From: Dyadobacter luteus
GTDB lineage: Bacteria > Bacteroidota > Bacteroidia > Cytophagales > Spirosomataceae
DNA: 64,000 nt
Assembly (NCBI RefSeq): GCF_003383615.1
Contig: NZ_QNUL01000011.1
Span: forward strand, 124,001 to 188,000
Direction of reading: 5' to 3'
In this document: piece by piece, positions 26,290 through 35,284 of the stretch
Layout: each line of letters opens with the position of its first letter
Position numbering within the stretch: position 1 is the first letter of the stretch
Translations under genes and position numbers: made by a program
Notes under the pieces: model-generated
The model's input: only the letters and a program-made list of their open reading frames with translations
Database searches by the model: none
Told to the model about the DNA's origin: nothing

Positions 26290-26317
26290 GTGGCGGAGAT
26301 TATTCCAACCACACACT

Positions 26318-27052
26318 ATGACAGATGATTTCCGGAAACGCGCTAAAAATTTCCTGCTGCTAGACATCGAAACCGTGGCCTCACATGCCAGTTACGATGC
26401 CCTTTCCGAACGAATGCAGAAACTATGGGATAAAAAATCACTTGCTTTGAATAAAGGTGATGAAACTATTTCCAGTTCAGATAGCTTTATTGATAAAGGT
26501 GCCATATATAGTGAATTCGGAAAAGTAGTATGCATTGCTTTCGGAGCCTATTACTGGAATGAAAATGACCAGCTTTCCTTCAAGGTTCGCAGCTTCTCCG
26601 GCGACGACGAAGTTCAATTGCTTCTCGAATTTAAATCTCTGATAGAAAAATATCCGGCCGATCAATTGGTGTTGTGCGCACATAATGGCAAGGAATTTGA
26701 CTTCCCGTTTCTATGCCGCCGTATGCTGATACACGGAATCAGTATACCCAAAGCGCTTCAGATTTCCGGCAAAAAACCATGGGAGCTTTTGCATCAGGAT
26801 ACGATGGAATTGTGGAAATTCGGCGATTATAAAAGTTTTACTTCTCTTGACCTGCTTGCAGCAGTGTTTGATATTCCCGGTAGCAAAAATGAAATGAGTG
26901 GCGATCAGGTAACGCGGGTTTATTATACTGAGAAAGACCTTGAAAAAATTTGTCGATATTGCAGGGAGGACGTAATTGTGCTGGCACAGATCTATTTGAG
27001 ATTGAATTGTATGGAAACTGTGGCACCTGAAAATATTCATAGAATAGAGTAA
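26318..27052 (+). CDS. DEDDy 3'-5' exonuclease (PolB-like exonuclease domain)
   Basis: A 244-residue stand-alone exonuclease of the family-B polymerase proofreading type. The three motifs are Exo I FLLLDIETV (D16, E18), Exo II LCAHNGKEFDFPFL, and Exo III YCREDVIVLA, with the tyrosine of the DEDDy class. The start is ATG 26318 because the 46 codons upstream run through the end of the preceding gene and lack conservation features. No polymerase domain follows. It is 66 nt upstream of rnr, with a repeat between. Confidence 0.9.
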   Translation: MTDDFRKRAKNFLLLDIETVASHASYDALSERMQKLWDKKSLALNKGDETISSSDSFIDKGAIYSEFGKVVCIAFGAYYWNENDQLSFKVRSFSGDDEVQLLLEFKSLIEKYPADQLVLCAHNGKEFDFPFLCRRMLIHGISIPKALQISGKKPWELLHQDTMELWKFGDYKSFTSLDLLAAVFDIPGSKNEMSGDQVTRVYYTEKDLEKICRYCREDVIVLAQIYLRLNCMETVAPENIHRIE

Positions 27053-27080
27053 GGGCTAAAGAGCTAAAAATTATAAAACA

Positions 27081-27117
27081 AGTGCTGAGAGCAATAGCCT
27101 TCAGCCAAAAGCCAAAT
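27081..27117 (+). repeat. AGCC-type repeat abutting the rnr start
   Basis: The segment includes GCAATAGCCTTCAGCCAAAA followed by GCCAAAT, ending one base before the ATG of rnr at 27119. It resembles the AGCCGAAAGCC elements before leuD and the synthase paralogue, though more diverged. Confidence 0.45.
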
Positions 27118-27118
27118 A

Positions 27119-29476
27119 ATGAAAGATAAAAGACCAAGAAAAGGATCAAGAGAAAATGAAGAGGTAAAATCACCTCATCACATTGTATCCTATATAGATA
27201 ACCTGAAAGCAGATATTGCTGCTTTTTTTGACCTCAACAGCGAACATTCGTTTCGTCCGTTTGATGTGCATGACCACTTCGGAGTACAGGATAAAAAGGT
27301 GAGAAGCCTTTTTAATGAAATATTGCACGAGCTGGAAGAATCCGGAAGAATCACTTTTAATAACAATGGTACCTACACAGCTTCGCCATTGAAGAAGCAA
27401 AGTCACGGACTTACCGGTCGGGTGGATCGTGTGAATAAAGGTTTTGCCTTTGTCATTATTGAAGGTCGTGAAGATGATATATATGTTGAAGCTGATTTGC
27501 TGAGCGGAGCCTGGGATGGAGATACTGTTACAGTACAGCCACTTACTAAAAACTCACGAGGTGGCAGGTCTTCGAAAAATGATTCAGGTAAAAGCAGAAC
27601 TGAAGGACGTGTTTCCGAAATTGTAGAAAGAGCTTCCCGTGAGATTGTTGGGATTATAGAAATAAACCGCGGTTATGCTGTCGTTCAGCCTGATAACAAA
27701 AAATTGTTTGATCCGATCTTTATCGAACCGGAAGGAATTAAGGATGCACAGCACGGCGACAAAGTAATTGTAAAAGTAACTGAATGGCCAACACGCCGCA
27801 CACAGGCAGAAGGTGAATTGGTAGAGGTACTGGGAAAAGCTGGTAACAATGATGTTGAAATGCATGCCATTCTTGCTGAGTTTGGCTTGCCATATCATTT
27901 CCCTGAGCAGGTTGAAGCGGAAGCGCAGAAAATTTCTGAAAAAATACTGAAAAAGGAAATTGCGAAACGGAAGGATATCCGCGATGTACTTACTTTCACC
28001 ATTGACCCGGTGGATGCCAAAGATTTTGACGATGCACTTTCACTTCGCAATCTGGAAGAAGGTAATGTTGAAATCGGTGTTCATATCGCGGACGTTTCTC
28101 ATTACGTGCTTCCGGGAACGGAGCTGGATAAAGAGGCATTCCGCCGTGCAACTTCGGTTTATCTGGTAGACCGTACCGTACCGATGCTTCCGGAAAAGCT
28201 TTCCAATAATTTATGTTCTTTGCGTCCAAACGAAGACAGACTAGCCTTTTCCGCCATTTTTGAAATATCCCCGAACGGGAAAATTTTGAAAGAATGGTTT
28301 GGCAGAACGGTGATTCACTCCGACCGGCGATTCTCTTACGAGGAAGCGCAACAGGTATTGGATACAGGCGAGGGAGATTTTGTTGCAGAGCTGAATACGA
28401 TGAATACACTCGCTAAAATTTTCAGAAAGGAACGCTTTAAAAACGGAGCCATCAACTTTGAAACTCCTGAGGTAAGATTCCGTCTGGATGAGCATGGGAA
28501 ACCGCTTGGTGTTTATCAAAAGGAACGTCACGATTCTAATAAACTGATTGAGGAGTTTATGCTTCTTGCCAATAAACGTGTAGCAGAATTCGTCTATTCT
28601 CTTTCCGATGGCGATATCAAAAACACAATGGTTTACAGGATTCACGAAGCCCCCGATCCTGACCGCCTCAAAACCTTTGCCAGTTTCGTAGCCAAGCTTG
28701 GCCATAAACTGGAAGTTGAGGAAGAGAATAAAATTGCGAAATCCATGAATAAAATGCTTTCTCAGGTAGAAGGCAAACCAGAGCAAAATCTGATTGAATC
28801 TCTTGCTGTAAGAACAATGGCCAAAGCGCGCTATAGCGTTGAAGACCTTGGGCACTTCGGACTTGCGTTTAAGCGTTACAGCCACTTTACCTCTCCGATT
28901 CGTCGCTATCCTGATGTGATGGCGCACCGTCTGTTGCAGCATTATCTGGATGGCGGGAAGTCTGTAAATAAAGAGCAATATGAAGACGGCTCTAAGCACT
29001 CTTCGGACAGAGAACGCCTGGCTGCGGAAGCGGAACGTGCTTCTATCAAATACAAGCAGGTGGAGTTCATGAGTATGATGGACCGCGAGAAGGAATTCGA
29101 CGGCGTCATTACAGGCGTTACTGAATTCGGAATCTTTGTGGAAATCACCGAAACGGCTTCCGAGGGACTTATTCGCATGACGGATTTGGGAGACGACTAT
29201 TACGAACTTGAAAAGGAAAATTACCGGATTGTCGGGCAGCGGACAAAGAAAATATATACGTTCGGAGACCAGGTGAAAGTAAAGGTTAAAGAAACCAACC
29301 TGGCCAGAAGAAGCATGGATTTGTATCTGGCCGGATCTAAACCTTCCGCTTCCAGATCTTCACGTAGCGATAGACCATCGCGTCAGCGCACAAATGCCCC
29401 GAGAGAGGCTGTGAGTGCTCCTAAGAACAGAAAGTCTTCCAATGTAGCGCCAAGAGGTAAGCGGAAAAGAAGATAA
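27119..29476 (+). CDS. rnr: ribonuclease R
   Basis: Processive 3'-5' exoribonuclease for structured RNA. The 785-residue protein contains an N-terminal helical HTH-like region, cold-shock domains (about 90-250), the RNB catalytic domain with IDPVDAKDFDDALSL near residue 294, and an S1 domain (about 650-735, VEFMSMMDREKEFDGVITGV). The C-terminal 45 residues are very basic and low-complexity (SRSSRSDRPSRQR, PRGKRKRR), which probably aids RNA binding. The length is normal. A terminator follows at 29498. Confidence 0.96.
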   Translation: MKDKRPRKGSRENEEVKSPHHIVSYIDNLKADIAAFFDLNSEHSFRPFDVHDHFGVQDKKVRSLFNEILHELEESGRITFNNNGTYTASPLKKQSHGLTGRVDRVNKGFAFVIIEGREDDIYVEADLLSGAWDGDTVTVQPLTKNSRGGRSSKNDSGKSRTEGRVSEIVERASREIVGIIEINRGYAVVQPDNKKLFDPIFIEPEGIKDAQHGDKVIVKVTEWPTRRTQAEGELVEVLGKAGNNDVEMHAILAEFGLPYHFPEQVEAEAQKISEKILKKEIAKRKDIRDVLTFTIDPVDAKDFDDALSLRNLEEGNVEIGVHIADVSHYVLPGTELDKEAFRRATSVYLVDRTVPMLPEKLSNNLCSLRPNEDRLAFSAIFEISPNGKILKEWFGRTVIHSDRRFSYEEAQQVLDTGEGDFVAELNTMNTLAKIFRKERFKNGAINFETPEVRFRLDEHGKPLGVYQKERHDSNKLIEEFMLLANKRVAEFVYSLSDGDIKNTMVYRIHEAPDPDRLKTFASFVAKLGHKLEVEEENKIAKSMNKMLSQVEGKPEQNLIESLAVRTMAKARYSVEDLGHFGLAFKRYSHFTSPIRRYPDVMAHRLLQHYLDGGKSVNKEQYEDGSKHSSDRERLAAEAERASIKYKQVEFMSMMDREKEFDGVITGVTEFGIFVEITETASEGLIRMTDLGDDYYELEKENYRIVGQRTKKIYTFGDQVKVKVKETNLARRSMDLYLAGSKPSASRSSRSDRPSRQRTNAPREAVSAPKNRKSSNVAPRGKRKRR

Positions 29477-29497
29477 TTCCTTCATAGATTTTTAAGT

Positions 29498-29533
29498 AAT
29501 GAGTATATCCGGAAGCGGGTGTACTCATTTTTG
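29498..29533 (+). terminator. terminator after rnr
   Basis: AATGAGTA (29498-29505) pairs with TACTCATT (29522-29529), with an inner CCG/CGG step, and is followed by TTTTG. Confidence 0.75.
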
Positions 29534-29670
29534 TAGATACATAAGTGGAAGCCGTGTAAGAATGTAGCTGAAAAGCAAACCATTACAAATTAGCCGCTCC
29601 TAAGAATAGGTATCTTTTTTCAAAAGAAGTAATTTCCCCGTTCCAATACTCATCTCAAAACCTGTGTGTA

Positions 29671-30591
29671 ATGTTCTCAAAAAAAATCCAGTCTATCTTA
29701 AAAAGTAGTGCAGCGATAATAGCCCTGCTAACCATTGTCAATGTTACTACGTTTGGTCAGAAAAAAGCAGAGAAAGAAGAATGGGAATCATTGTTTAATG
29801 GAAAAGATCTGACTGGATGGGATATTAAAATCGCCGGATTTGAGTTGAACGACAATCATAAAAACACTTTCCTTGTGGAAGACAATATGATTCGTGTCAA
29901 CTACAATGAATATGATAAGTTCACTACGGAATACGGTCACATGTATTACAACAAACCCTATTCTCACTATAAAATCCGTTTGCAATACCGCTTTACAGGC
30001 AACCAGGTACCGGGCGGTGCTTCTTGGAACGTACGCAATAGCGGCATTATGTTGCATTCTCAGTCTGCTGCAAGCTTAGGGCTCGACCAGGATTTTCCCA
30101 TTTCATTGGAAATGCAATATCTGGGAGGGTTAAATGCCGGCGAAAGAACAACAGGTAACCTTTGTACGCCAGGTACCATTGTGGATATAAAAGGAAAAAC
30201 GACCGAAGAACACTGCATCAATTCCACATCCAAAACCTACAATGGCGATCAGTGGGTTTCAGCGGAAGCTATTGTATTGGGAGATTCTATTGTATATCAT
30301 CTGATTGAAGGAGATACCGTTCTTGTTTTCACCAATCCTAAAATCGGCGGCGGCTATGTTGGAAGCAATCATACCTTTAAAGACGGTAAAGTTGGAAATG
30401 AGGAAGATTGGATGAAAAAACAAAACACTGCTTTAGGTAGTGGATATATCGCGCTGCAAGCCGAAAGCCACCCTATCGACTTCCGTAATATTGAATTACT
30501 GAATCTGAAGGGTTGTATGAATAAGAAAGCACTGAACTATAAATCATATTATGTAGAGTCAGATCCGTCGTCTTGTAAATTCAAGAAATAG
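29671..30591 (+). CDS. DUF1080 (3-keto-disaccharide hydrolase-like) secreted protein
   Basis: A 306-residue protein with an N-terminal signal sequence (SAAIIALLTIVNVTTFGQ) and one DUF1080 beta-sandwich domain (about 38-280; EWESLFNGKDLTGWDIKI, RNSGIMLHSQ, PISLEMQYLGG). The family includes hydrolases acting on 3-keto sugars and lectin-like proteins. The C-terminal tail is short and cysteine-containing (GCMNKKALNYKSYYVESDPSSC). No partner dehydrogenase lies nearby. The ATG at 29671 fits the signal peptide. Confidence 0.88.
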   Translation: MFSKKIQSILKSSAAIIALLTIVNVTTFGQKKAEKEEWESLFNGKDLTGWDIKIAGFELNDNHKNTFLVEDNMIRVNYNEYDKFTTEYGHMYYNKPYSHYKIRLQYRFTGNQVPGGASWNVRNSGIMLHSQSAASLGLDQDFPISLEMQYLGGLNAGERTTGNLCTPGTIVDIKGKTTEEHCINSTSKTYNGDQWVSAEAIVLGDSIVYHLIEGDTVLVFTNPKIGGGYVGSNHTFKDGKVGNEEDWMKKQNTALGSGYIALQAESHPIDFRNIELLNLKGCMNKKALNYKSYYVESDPSSCKFKK

Positions 30592-30620
30592 CTCAGCAAT
30601 CAACTCCTGCATTCTTTTTA

Positions 30621-30628
30621 TATTTTTG
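30621..30628 (+). promoter_or_regulatory. -7 promoter element upstream of gldG
   Basis: TATTTTTG matches TAnnTTTG and lies 25 nt before the gldG ATG. No clear -33 box was found. Confidence 0.4.
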
Positions 30629-30653
30629 CAGTTTAATCAGGCGTTCTTCCTTC

Positions 30654-32309
30654 ATGAATAAAACTATTTTCCGCTTTCTGGCACTTGTGGCCGTACTGGC
30701 AGGTATCAACTGGCTGGCTTCTGTTTTCTTTTTCAGACTTGACATGACCAGCGACCAGAGATACACCATATCGGACGCTACCAAACAGATGCTGGAAAAT
30801 CTGGATAGGAATGTACAGGTTAACGTCTACTTGTCCGGCGACTTTCCCCCGGGCTTCAAGCGACTGGAGACTGCGACCCGGGAAATGCTGGATGAGTTCA
30901 AGACTTATTCCAATGGCAAACTCAGCTTTCAGTTTTCTGACCCATCTTCAGCTCCTAATGAGGAAACAAGAAACAAGCAATATCAAAATCTGATTGACAG
31001 GGGACTTACTCCGACTAACCTTCATGCAACCGATCCTGATGGAAAACGAACTGAAAAGATCATTTTCCCTGGTGCCATTGTACAGGCTGATACACTTTCT
31101 GTTCCTGTTCAATTGCTTAAAGGCAACAAAGGAAGTGGACCCGACGAACAGCTGAACCAGTCCGTAGAAGGTATAGAATTTGAATTATCGTCAGCGATCC
31201 GGTTACTGGCTAATGCAGAAAGAAAAAAAGTGGGACTTATCGTTAGTCACACGCAAGTCGCACCGGGCAGACTCAGCGATCTGATCGCCACAATTCAACA
31301 GAGTTACGATGTATTTCTGGACATGAATAATCCGGCTTCCTATGATGGTCTGGATGCAATACTTATTCTGAAGCCAGACAGCGCCTTTTCTGATGATGAA
31401 AAATATAAAATTGATCAGTATGTAGTGAATGGTGGCAGTGCGATGTTTTTCGTAGATGGCGCCAAAGTGGATAGTGTAAGTTTGGAAGGAACCTATGCGC
31501 AACCGCTGGATCTCAACCTGAATGATCTGTTCTTCAAATGGGGTGTGAGGCTCAATACCAATCTGGTGAAGGATATTAACTGTGCTCAAATCCTCCTGAA
31601 TGTAGGAACTATGGGCGACAAACCGGAAATCAAACCTTTGCCATGGAGATTTTATCCGGTTTTGAATAATCTGGGCAATCATCCGGTTACCCGGAATATC
31701 AATGCTGTCTATACACGTTTCCTAAGCTCTGTAGATACAGTAGGAGGAACTGCCGGCATCAAAAAAACACCGTTGCTGATGACTTCTGCTTATACGCAAA
31801 TTGTCACTACCCCTGCACTTGTAGGCTATAATGAAGCAAGAAAACAACCGGAACCAACGGAATATAACAATGGAATAAAGATGGCAGGGGTGTTATTAGA
31901 AGGTTCCTTTTCTTCTTTATTCCAAAACCGCATATTGCCTTCAGACCCCAGAAGTACAACGTTTAAGGCAACGGGCGAGCCGGGCAAAGTTGTCATTTTT
32001 TCTGACGGAGATATTGCTGTAAATGATGTCGATTACAAACGCGGAGCTCCACTTCCGCTCGGCTATGACAGGGTTACCGGATTGACTTTTGGTAATAAAG
32101 ATCTTATCATTAATGCTCTGGATTACCTCACAGATGCCAATGGGCTTATCAATACCCGCAACAAACAGGTAAGTATTCGTGAGCTGGATAAAATTGAGAT
32201 TCAGGAGAACAGGAAGTTCTGGCAAGGACTTAATTTACTGGCCCCACTGCTGGTAATCCTAATTTTGGGCGCGCTGCAACATTATGCCAGAAAGAGAAAA
32301 TTCGCATAA
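30654..32309 (+). CDS. gldG: gliding-motility ABC transporter substrate-binding protein GldG
   Basis: A 551-residue membrane protein with an N-terminal transmembrane helix (FLALVAVLAGINWLASVFFF), an extracytoplasmic GldG/IFT52-like domain (QRYTISDATKQMLENLDRNVQVNVYLSG; KKVGLIVSHTQVAPG) and a C-terminal transmembrane helix (LLAPLLVILILGALQHYARKRK). GldG works with the permease GldF and the ATPase GldA in gliding motility. gldF is not beside it here; a DUF1080 gene occupies that side. dnaN follows 110 nt downstream, a linkage I recall from other Bacteroidota. Confidence 0.9.
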   Translation: MNKTIFRFLALVAVLAGINWLASVFFFRLDMTSDQRYTISDATKQMLENLDRNVQVNVYLSGDFPPGFKRLETATREMLDEFKTYSNGKLSFQFSDPSSAPNEETRNKQYQNLIDRGLTPTNLHATDPDGKRTEKIIFPGAIVQADTLSVPVQLLKGNKGSGPDEQLNQSVEGIEFELSSAIRLLANAERKKVGLIVSHTQVAPGRLSDLIATIQQSYDVFLDMNNPASYDGLDAILILKPDSAFSDDEKYKIDQYVVNGGSAMFFVDGAKVDSVSLEGTYAQPLDLNLNDLFFKWGVRLNTNLVKDINCAQILLNVGTMGDKPEIKPLPWRFYPVLNNLGNHPVTRNINAVYTRFLSSVDTVGGTAGIKKTPLLMTSAYTQIVTTPALVGYNEARKQPEPTEYNNGIKMAGVLLEGSFSSLFQNRILPSDPRSTTFKATGEPGKVVIFSDGDIAVNDVDYKRGAPLPLGYDRVTGLTFGNKDLIINALDYLTDANGLINTRNKQVSIRELDKIEIQENRKFWQGLNLLAPLLVILILGALQHYARKRKFA

Positions 32310-32337
32310 ACGCCGAGGATGCGTAGTTAATTTTTTA

Positions 32338-32345
32338 TACTTTTG
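32338..32345 (+). promoter_or_regulatory. -7 promoter element upstream of dnaN
   Basis: TACTTTTG matches the TAnnTTTG consensus exactly, 74 nt before the dnaN ATG. It suggests that dnaN has its own promoter despite following gldG. Confidence 0.5.
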
Positions 32346-32419
32346 TTCCCTGCAAAACAGTTTTTTGCCGTATATTTCAAATAGAAAATCCTAATACATA
32401 AACACTTACGTCAATTATT

Positions 32420-33544
32420 ATGAAGTTTGTCGTTTCGTCATCAGTTCTCCTTAAGCAGCTGTCCGCTATCAACGGTGTCGTTTCTACGAACCCAATTGTG
32501 CCCATACTAGAGAATTTTTTACTTGCTCTTGAAGGAAATAAACTTACAGTTACCGCATCTGACCTTCAAACAGTCATGATTACGGAAGTTGAAGTGGAAT
32601 CTTCTGAAAAAGGAGCAATTGCAATTCCTGCCAAGCTTTTGCTTGATACACTGCGCGGGCTTCCTGAGCAGCCTATTACGCTACAGGTAAATGCTGAAAC
32701 TTTCGGAACAGAAATCATCTCTGACAATGGCCGCTACAAGCTGTCAGGAGAAAATCCGATTGATTTCCCTAAAACTCCATCTGTAAATCGCGGTCAATCT
32801 GTAGATCTTTCATCTTCGGCTTTGTCTGCTGCGATTTCAAATACATTATTTGCTACAAGTACTGATGATCTTCGTCCTGCTATGACGGGGGTATTTGTAC
32901 AGATGGGTGCTGAAAATGCAACTTTCGTGGCAACCGACGGTCACCGTCTGGTACGCTACCGCCGTTCAGATATCAAATCGGATGTGGATACATCTATGAT
33001 TGTACAGAGAAAAGCATTGAACCTGCTTAAATCTTGTCTACCTTCAGAAGATGTTCCGGTAAAAGCTGAGTTTACGCAATCCAATGCTTTTTTCAGCTTT
33101 GGAAATATCCGTATGATTTGCCGGTTGATTGATGAGCGTTTCCCTGATTACGAAAACGCAATTCCAACCAACAACCAGAACACCCTGACAATTAATAGAC
33201 AGGAAATTCTGAGCTCATTACGCCGTATCTCAATTTATTCGAATCGTACGACGCATCAGGTTCGTCTGAAAATGTCTCTGAACGATCTTGTGATTTCTGC
33301 GGAAGATCTGGACTATTCCAATGAAGCAAACGAGCGCCTGATGTGCGAATACAATGGCGACGATATGGAAATTGGTTTCAATGCGAAGTTTCTGATCGAA
33401 GTACTGGGTAACATGTCAAGCAAAACCATCACTTTCGAACTTTCTGCTCCTAACAGAGCTGGTCTCATTATTCCGGTAGATCAGGAGGAAAACGAGGATG
33501 TACTGATGCTCGTTATGCCTGTAATGCTCAATACCTACGTGTAG
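32420..33544 (+). CDS. dnaN: DNA polymerase III subunit beta (sliding clamp)
   Basis: Ring-shaped processivity clamp of the replicase. The 374-residue protein shows three repeated clamp domains; recognisable segments are FVVSSSVLLKQLSAINGVVS, ATDGHRLVRYRR, and the C-terminal YNGDDMEIGFNAKFLIEVLG...PVMLNTYV. The length is normal. No dnaA, recF or origin-like DnaA boxes are seen nearby, so this is not an origin-type arrangement. A terminator follows at 33570. Confidence 0.97.
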   Translation: MKFVVSSSVLLKQLSAINGVVSTNPIVPILENFLLALEGNKLTVTASDLQTVMITEVEVESSEKGAIAIPAKLLLDTLRGLPEQPITLQVNAETFGTEIISDNGRYKLSGENPIDFPKTPSVNRGQSVDLSSSALSAAISNTLFATSTDDLRPAMTGVFVQMGAENATFVATDGHRLVRYRRSDIKSDVDTSMIVQRKALNLLKSCLPSEDVPVKAEFTQSNAFFSFGNIRMICRLIDERFPDYENAIPTNNQNTLTINRQEILSSLRRISIYSNRTTHQVRLKMSLNDLVISAEDLDYSNEANERLMCEYNGDDMEIGFNAKFLIEVLGNMSSKTITFELSAPNRAGLIIPVDQEENEDVLMLVMPVMLNTYV

Positions 33545-33569
33545 TAGTTAAAGAATTTAAAATAAAGGT

Positions 33570-33610
33570 CGACTGCAGAGATTTATTCTTTGCAGTCGTT
33601 TTAGTTTTTA
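33570..33610 (+). terminator. terminator after dnaN
   Basis: CGACTGCA (33570-33577) pairs with TGCAGTCG (33591-33598), followed by TTTTAGTTTTT. Confidence 0.75.
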
Positions 33611-33670
33611 ATCGTTTGAAAATCAGACAACTGCGTTTCAATTACGAAAAGACACGTATTTAACCCTTGC

Positions 33671-33692
33671 TTCTACGATAAATTTCGTAGAA
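33671..33692. promoter_or_regulatory. palindromic operator candidate upstream of the BlaI-type gene
   Basis: TTCTACGA (33671-33678) and TCGTAGAA (33685-33692) form a perfect 8-bp inverted repeat with a 6-nt centre. It lies 28 nt before the BlaI-type start. BlaI/MecI dimers bind TACA/TGTA-like dyads, and the TAC/GTA core here is compatible. Autoregulation is inferred. Confidence 0.5.
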
Positions 33693-33720
33693 ATTTGGGA
33701 AGATTATATTTTCCTGTTGT

Positions 33721-34095
33721 ATGTATATAAAACCAACTGACTCTGAGCTGGAGATTTTGAATTTTTTATGGCTCTCAGGGCCAAGTACGGTGAAAGATGT
33801 TCACAAACATTTGGCGGAGCGGAAAGGTGTAGGTTATACTACTGCACTGAAATTGATGCAAATCATGCATGATAAGGGATTGCTATATCGTACGGAAAGA
33901 GGTCGGTCACATATATATGTAGCTCTCCTGGGAAAAGAAGAAACGCAGCAGAATCTTACAACACGCCTTATTCAAACTGCATATCAGGATTCCCCTTACC
34001 AAATGGTTCTTCAGATTCTGGAAAATCATACACTCTCAAAAGAAGAGCGCGAACAAATCCGGACCATATTAGATGAGTCGGATACAAACGCCTGA
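33721..34095 (+). CDS. BlaI/MecI/CopY family transcriptional repressor
   Basis: A 124-residue winged-helix repressor. The N-terminal wHTH (about 5-72) shows ELEILNFLWLSGPSTVKDVHKHL and YTTALKLMQIMHDKGLLYRTERGRSHIYVAL. The C-terminal helices (AYQDSPYQMVLQILENHTLSKEEREQI) mediate dimerisation. In known systems a BlaR/MecR sensor protease cleaves the repressor; no such gene is adjacent, so this is an orphan copy. It ends 7 nt before the convergent reductase gene. Confidence 0.92.
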   Translation: MYIKPTDSELEILNFLWLSGPSTVKDVHKHLAERKGVGYTTALKLMQIMHDKGLLYRTERGRSHIYVALLGKEETQQNLTTRLIQTAYQDSPYQMVLQILENHTLSKEEREQIRTILDESDTNA

Positions 34096-34102
34096 CACTC
34101 CC

Positions 34103-35167
34103 CTACTCTACCTCTATCACCACATCGTCTGTCATCGGGCGTGTCACACAGGTAAGTATAAAACCTTCATTTCGTTCAGCTTCTGAAAGTCCGTCTTCTT
34201 CATCCAAGTGGACTTTACCTGAAACACAGCGCCCAAGACATGCCGTACACATACCTGCCTGACATGAATACGGCAAATCAATATCCATATTCAGAGCCGC
34301 TTCCAGTACAGTTTCATGAGGTTTTACAGGAAGCTTATATTCTGTTCCTTCGTAAAATATGGTAATTTCTCTCGTCTTTGACGATTCATCTTCTTCCGCC
34401 ACAACTTCTCCGGGCTGAGCACTCGTAGCAGTTATAAAGCTTTCTTTTCTTACAAGCTGATCAGGAACGGCAAGAATTGACAATGCACGGTGCGCTTCTT
34501 CCATCATATCGTCGGGCCCGCAAAGGAAATATTCTGCCGTCTTTTTATTCAGAGAAGGCATCGATTCCATGATTTTCAAAATATGCGTCTTATTGAGACG
34601 CCCTGTTTCTCCATTCCATTCAAATGATGGCTGGCTCAAACTATGAACAACCTGAAGCCGTTCCTTATACTTCTGCTTCAGCGCGTCAATCTTATCTTTG
34701 AAGATGATATTTTTCTCATCCCGACTACCATAAAGAAGGAAAACTTCACTTTCAGGCTCAACCATCAGGATTGATTTCAGGATTGAAAATAAAGGTGTAA
34801 TACCGCTTCCGGCACCAATGAAAACGACTTGTCTGGTCTGGTCATCGGCTTGCTTTGGGAAGAAGTTGCCCATAGGTTCCATCGTCTCAAGTATGTCGCC
34901 TGGTTTTACTGAATCAAGCAAATGATTTGATGCAAAGCCTCCTGGCACACGCTTGATTGTAATAGCCAGAGACACATCGGTATAAGGCGAGCTTGACATG
35001 GAATAGGAGCGCCTCACCTTTTTATCACCCTGTGGCAATAATATAGTCAGAAACTGTCCTGGCCGATAGGCCACCACTTCATTTAACGGATGCCAGAAAT
35101 GAATCGTAGCAGATTCTTCCGTCTCTTTCTCTATTTCCTTTACTTTTAAATATAAATACTTGCTCAT
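34103..35167 (-). CDS. ferredoxin-NADP reductase with C-terminal 2Fe-2S domain (PaaE-like)
   Basis: A 354-residue flavoprotein electron carrier. The order is a FAD-binding barrel (RPGQFLTILL, RRSYSMSSSP), an NAD(P)-binding fold (FIGAGSGITPLFSILKS, FLCGPDDMMEEA), then a plant-type ferredoxin domain (about 265-354) with the cluster cysteines in SCQAGMCTACLGRC and a fourth in FILTC. This is the PaaE/HCP-reductase architecture. No phenylacetate genes are adjacent, so the oxygenase partner is unknown. A repeat lies directly before the ATG. Confidence 0.92.
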   Translation of the reverse strand: MSKYLYLKVKEIEKETEESATIHFWHPLNEVVAYRPGQFLTILLPQGDKKVRRSYSMSSSPYTDVSLAITIKRVPGGFASNHLLDSVKPGDILETMEPMGNFFPKQADDQTRQVVFIGAGSGITPLFSILKSILMVEPESEVFLLYGSRDEKNIIFKDKIDALKQKYKERLQVVHSLSQPSFEWNGETGRLNKTHILKIMESMPSLNKKTAEYFLCGPDDMMEEAHRALSILAVPDQLVRKESFITATSAQPGEVVAEEDESSKTREITIFYEGTEYKLPVKPHETVLEAALNMDIDLPYSCQAGMCTACLGRCVSGKVHLDEEDGLSEAERNEGFILTCVTRPMTDDVVIEVE

Positions 35168-35170
35168 TTT

Positions 35171-35203
35171 GACAGTCTGCTTTCAGCAATCGGCTGTCAG
35201 CTT
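35171..35203 (-). repeat. AGCC-type repeat directly upstream of the reductase start
   Basis: Read on the minus strand, the segment contains GCTGACAGCCGATTGCTGAA followed by AGCAGACTGTC and lies 3 bases before the ATG. Its first 12 bases match the inverse of the repeat after leuC (TGACAGCCGAT). It is the fourth case in this window of this repeat type next to a start codon. Confidence 0.5.
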
Positions 35204-35223
35204 ATTTTTTAATTCTTTATATC

Positions 35224-35264
35224 AAAACAAAAGCCCCATGGATTAATTCAACCATGAGGCTTTT
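35224..35264 (-). terminator. terminator after the aspartate aminotransferase gene
   Basis: On the minus strand, a 13-bp stem with one mismatch (35252-35264 with 35229-35241) ends in GGGGCTTTTGTTTTG. The loop is 10 nt. Confidence 0.8.
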
Positions 35265-35284
35265 AGATAATACTCTTCCGGTAA

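Noticed and set aside
26180-26317. A 46-codon N-terminal extension of the exonuclease frame.
   Set aside because: It overlaps the end of the upstream conserved gene in another frame, and the ATG at 26318 leads straight into the Exo I motif.
28241-28999. A 252-codon minus-strand frame within rnr.
   Set aside because: It lies wholly inside the RNB domain coding sequence and has no domain signature; it is a shadow frame.
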